DNA of 29,342 bases, from contig PATG01000124.1 of assembly GCA_002713555.1 (NCBI GenBank), forward strand, positions 1-29,342, written 5' to 3'. Positions 26,285-29,342 of this stretch are shown here, one piece after another. Positions within the stretch are counted from its first letter, which is position 1. Each line of letters opens with the position of its first letter. The translations under genes and the position numbers were made by a program. Source of the stretch: Planctomycetaceae bacterium. Lineage in GTDB: Bacteria; Planctomycetota; Planctomycetia; Pirellulales; Lacipirellulaceae. Under the pieces are notes generated by a model. The model saw nothing but the letters and a program-made list of their open reading frames with translations, searched no databases and was not told where the DNA came from.

Positions 26285-27367
26285 ATGCTCCATGCAGTCA
26301 TTATGGCCGGCGGCTCAGGTACCCGATTTTGGCCTGCAAGTCGTGCATCAACCCCCAAGCAACTACTCTCTCTGGTGGGCAAAGCGACGATGATCCGCCA
26401 AACCTACGAGCGTTTAGGAGACCTGGTAACTCCCCAGCAAACGCTCATTGTAACCAATCAGAGAATTATTGACGCTGTTAGTGCTCAATTGCCTGATCTT
26501 CCAGCAGAAGCGGTCGTTGGGGAACCTTGCAAACGCGACACAGCGCCATGCATTGGCCTGGCAGCACTTCTTGTCAGCCGTCACGACCCTGAAGCTACTA
26601 TGGCCGTCATGCCAGCTGACCATGTGATTCGCTCAGCAGAAAAATTTCGTGCGGCCATCCGACAAGCAGCAACGATGGTTGAAAATCAATCGGAACAGAT
26701 TGTCACCTTTGGCATTCGCCCCAATTACGCAGCCGAAATCTTTGGATACATCCAGCGGGGTGCGGCAATCGACGTCCCTCATTCGGTCGCTGCAAGCCAT
26801 GTCGTGAAACAGTTTCGAGAAAAGCCTGACTTGGCAACAGCTGCCCAGTATTTAGCTTCCGGTGAATACTATTGGAATTCTGGAATCTTCATTTGGAAAG
26901 CAAAAACAATTATAGGCGCACTTGCAATGCATCAGCCTGAAATGTTAACTCATTTGCAAAAAATCGTTGCTGCCTGGGGTACTGACCAACAAGAAACCGT
27001 ACTTGAAATTGAGTTCTCGAAAATTAAGGGCATCTCGATTGATTATGCCGTTATGGAGCATGCAGAAAACGTTGCCGTTATTGAAGCACCCTTTGATTGG
27101 GACGATCTGGGCAGTTGGCAATCTCTGGCTCGACTGCAAGGCAAGGATCAACATGGCAACACCCTGGCCGGAAGGCACATTGGCCTAAATACCCAAGGGA
27201 CTATCGTGCGTTCCACAGACAACCACTTGATTGTCACATTGGGCCTGGAAGACATGATCGTAGTTCACACACCCGACGCCACTCTAGTCGCCCACAAAAA
27301 CGACGAAGAATCAATCCGCCAGGTTGTCACGGAAATTGAAAATCGCGGATGGATAGAGCACCTGTAG
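26285..27367 (+). CDS. manC: Mannose-1-phosphate guanylyltransferase
   Basis: This enzyme makes GDP-mannose from mannose-1-phosphate and GTP for polysaccharide and glycoconjugate synthesis. The 360-residue product has the nucleotidyltransferase signature MAGGSGTRFWPASR (7-20), the conserved Lys in PKQLLSL, VMPADHVI, EKPD, YYWNSGIFIWKA and the family C-terminal IEAPFDWDDLGSW. It is the single-domain form without the phosphomannose isomerase cupin, which suits its length. It lies 69 bases after thiE and 20 bases before ruvX, so the three genes are likely one transcript. Confidence 0.94.
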   Translation: MLHAVIMAGGSGTRFWPASRASTPKQLLSLVGKATMIRQTYERLGDLVTPQQTLIVTNQRIIDAVSAQLPDLPAEAVVGEPCKRDTAPCIGLAALLVSRHDPEATMAVMPADHVIRSAEKFRAAIRQAATMVENQSEQIVTFGIRPNYAAEIFGYIQRGAAIDVPHSVAASHVVKQFREKPDLATAAQYLASGEYYWNSGIFIWKAKTIIGALAMHQPEMLTHLQKIVAAWGTDQQETVLEIEFSKIKGISIDYAVMEHAENVAVIEAPFDWDDLGSWQSLARLQGKDQHGNTLAGRHIGLNTQGTIVRSTDNHLIVTLGLEDMIVVHTPDATLVAHKNDEESIRQVVTEIENRGWIEHL

Positions 27368-27387
27368 ACCAAGGCCATTTTTTATTT

Positions 27388-27837
27388 ATGTCTTCCACTC
27401 GCATAGCTGGCATCGACTACGGCACCGTCCGCATTGGCATTGCCACAGCCGACCTTGAAGTAGGCATTGCTGGAGCCTATAAGACCTATACGCGTCGCAA
27501 CCAAAAGCTTGATGCAGAATACTTTTGTCAGCTTGCCAATGAACAACAACTGGCAAAATTTGTTGTCGGACTGCCCGTTCATCTTAGTGGCAAAGAAAGT
27601 AAAAAGTCCTGCGAAGCCCGCCAGTTCGGCGCTTGGCTCGCTGAGATTACGGATTTGCCTGTAGAGTATTTCGATGAACGATTTACCTCCGCCGAAGCTG
27701 AATCCCTATTGAGTGATTCTCAGCTCACCTCAAAAAAACGCAAAGCTCGATTAGACCAACTTGCTGCCCAAATCATGCTTACTGCCTATCTTGATTCTGG
27801 AGCCAAAGGTCAAAACAGCCCTGGAAGTATCGAATAA
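27388..27837 (+). CDS. ruvX: Putative Holliday junction resolvase RuvX (YqgF)
   Basis: The YqgF/RuvX family has an RNase H-like fold, with a role in pre-16S rRNA processing in E. coli and a predicted resolvase activity. The 149-residue product has the catalytic Asp in GIDYGTVRIGIA (about 8-19), VVGLPVHLSGKES, YFDERFTSAEAE and the second acidic residue in LDQLAAQIMLTAYLD. I use the ATG at 27388, 20 bases after the manC stop. An earlier start at 27349 would overlap manC and add 13 unlikely residues. It is followed by about 130 bases without a gene. Confidence 0.92.
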   Translation: MSSTRIAGIDYGTVRIGIATADLEVGIAGAYKTYTRRNQKLDAEYFCQLANEQQLAKFVVGLPVHLSGKESKKSCEARQFGAWLAEITDLPVEYFDERFTSAEAESLLSDSQLTSKKRKARLDQLAAQIMLTAYLDSGAKGQNSPGSIE

Positions 27838-27966
27838 ACTTGCGTTCCCCGAAACGTGCTGGTCGGGCTACGATAACTTTGCGAAACATTGTTCATCACC
27901 CCGCCATCTCCTCAGAAGATGGGAAGAAGATTCTTCGATAGACCCTTCGTCCATGTGTTTGACATT

Positions 27967-29342
27967 CTACGAAGACTCCATGTCCTCTTTCTTTGTCAGA
28001 CTGTGCAAACCATCTGTCGCCAAGTAGGTTTCATTCGTTGGCAAAGCTAGTCGAATCCCCACCGCGGATAACTCTCGCAGCAACTGCAAGTTGAATTTTT
28101 CGCAAAAGGTGACATAGTCCCAGTAGATCGGTGGATGGTACCAGTAAAGGATACGTAGTCGGAGTGAATCACGGTTGAATTCGTCTAAAAACACGCGCGG
28201 TGGATAATCAGGACCCATGCCCTCATGGTTCTCCAAGAGGCCGCGCATAATATTCACAGCCCGCTACACTTTTTCAGGAGGCGTGTTGTGTTCCAAAGCC
28301 ACGTTGGTACAACGGCGAATATAATGTCGGCGACCGATGTTTTCGATATCGCTGCGAGCCATGTCCTCATTGGGAATCGTCGCCTGATGTCCTGTGAGTA
28401 GACGTATTCTTGTTGAACGCAAACCTATCTCTTCAACCACACCGCCATAGTCCTTCGTGACAATTCGCTCTCCCACACGGTAGGGTTTGTCGAAGAAGAT
28501 CGTCATACTGCCAAAAAGGGTTTTCAACGTATCCTGAGCAGCCATCGCAAAAGCCAGACCACCAACGCCGGCTCCAGCCAAAAGAGTGGTAATGGGAATC
28601 CCCAACTGCCGCCCCCCTTCCAAGAAAAGGACAGCAGCTGCCACCAGACCTAATAGCCGGCAAGTGACTCGAATAAATTGTGCAGCCAACCCTTTAGGAT
28701 GAATATTGGGCCGTGCAATAATCATTGCTGCGATACGGTTGCTGATACCAAGCACTACAACAATGACTGTCCGCAAAAAGATTCTGTTGAGCGTTATGGT
28801 AACAATGTTGAGTAAATCGCCTCGCAACTTCAGCTGATCGGCCACGATAATACTTTGCCATTACAGGAATCAGTATGGCAGCGACCAGAAAAGAGAGTGA
28901 GAAAAAATAGCGAATTGAACTTGTCTCACGAACAGCTTGTGCAACGCCCCTACCTCTTCTGTAAATCACCCACATCACTGCAATTAAAAGTACCAGCGTC
29001 AGGCAGAGTCCAAACCATTTCCATACCGGTGTGCCAAACAATGTACGAATCATCCAATTTGGCATTGTATGAATCCACTTATCCGGAATCATCCAACCTG
29101 CATCTAATAAATACCAACGGTATATTCCTGGTGTCCCTGCTGGCGTGATGGAAGATCTTGTACCAAAAAGTAAAAATCCTTGGCCCGATCGACCGTATCG
29201 GGATCAAATAGATACTCACCCTGCATCGGTCCACCCAAGACACGTGCGATGGCAATTTCAGTGCCTGGTATTCTCCACCGCTGCAAGAGCTTGCTGTCGT
29301 CACTCTCCTTCAATTGCTCCACATCTGAAATCTCTTCCCACA
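27967..29342 (-). pseudogene. Broken MscS-type mechanosensitive channel, running off the window
   Basis: Intact MscS-family channels open under membrane tension to release solutes. Here a minus-strand reading enters from the window edge with a soluble N-terminal part (ARVLGGPMQGEYLFDP). It shifts frame near 29105-29125, passes two membrane helices (WFGLCLTLVLLIAVMWVIY, FFSLSFLVAAILIPV), and shifts again near 28845-28860. It then carries the MscS pore and beta domain: LLAGAGVGGLAFAMAAQDTL, FFDKPYRVGERIV, GLRSTRIRLLTGHQATIPN. An in-frame TAG at 28264-28266 follows PPEKV. Beyond it the C-terminal cytoplasmic part continues in the same frame (LLENHEGMGPDYPPRVFL) to 27967. No full-length channel can be made as the sequence stands. 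Confidence 0.8.

Noticed and set aside
4944..28266. Reassigned UAG codon
   Set aside because: UAG ends intact conserved genes such as purF, lexA, clpC and manC at their expected lengths, and UAA stops and frameshifts also occur in the broken genes.

Overview
The window looks like a bacterial chromosome segment, most likely from a planctomycete (Pirellulales-like). That placement is an inference. It rests on a tiny basic bTHX-like protein, an MlaE-MlaF-MlaD set with no MlaB/MlaC beside it, a lone LptF/G-type permease, a PEGA-domain lipoprotein with a Pro-rich tail, a ThiE with the extra N-terminal ThiED1-type domain, ClpC, and remnants of Hanks-type Ser/Thr kinases. I see no rRNA, tRNA, CRISPR array, transposase or phage gene.

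Layout. 1-1.7 kb (+): a 32-residue basic protein, two short tandem-repeat arrays, a FabZ-like dehydratase and TrmB. 1.7-2.1 kb: a G/C-run inverted-repeat element. 2.1-4.2 kb (-): PurF and a DUF2237 protein. 4.4-7.3 kb: a broken cyclopropane-fatty-acid-synthase-like methyltransferase (+), a UPF0014/FetB-like permease (-), PpnP (+) and a broken secreted protein (-). 7.5-9.8 kb: ProB (-) and LexA (+), separated by a long regulatory-looking gap with two dyads and six copies of a 14-bp repeat. 9.8-12.8 kb (-): an NtrC-type response regulator and its histidine kinase. 13.1-15.8 kb (-): an LptF/G permease and a PP2C phosphatase. 16.1-19.5 kb: a PEGA lipoprotein (+) and the mlaEFD operon (-). 19.5-21.3 kb: a gene graveyard with fragments on both strands, including a frameshifted Ser/Thr kinase N-terminus. 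21.3-24.6 kb (-): ClpC and a membrane-TPR protein. 25.1-27.8 kb (+): ThiE, ManC and RuvX. 27.9 kb to the end (-): a broken MscS-type channel that runs off the window.

The genes are mostly housekeeping or envelope functions: fatty-acid dehydration, tRNA modification, purine, proline and thiamine synthesis, mannose activation, lipid and LPS transport, proteolysis and SOS control. Their catalytic motifs are intact. The notable theme is decay. At least four loci carry in-frame stops and/or frameshifts while still reading as recognisable or coherent protein. UAG also ends several intact conserved genes (purF, lexA, clpC, manC), so ongoing gene loss explains this better than a reassigned stop codon. 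I found no convincing new multi-gene system. The best follow-up targets are the lexA upstream repeat array, the pseudogene pattern and the small basic protein.
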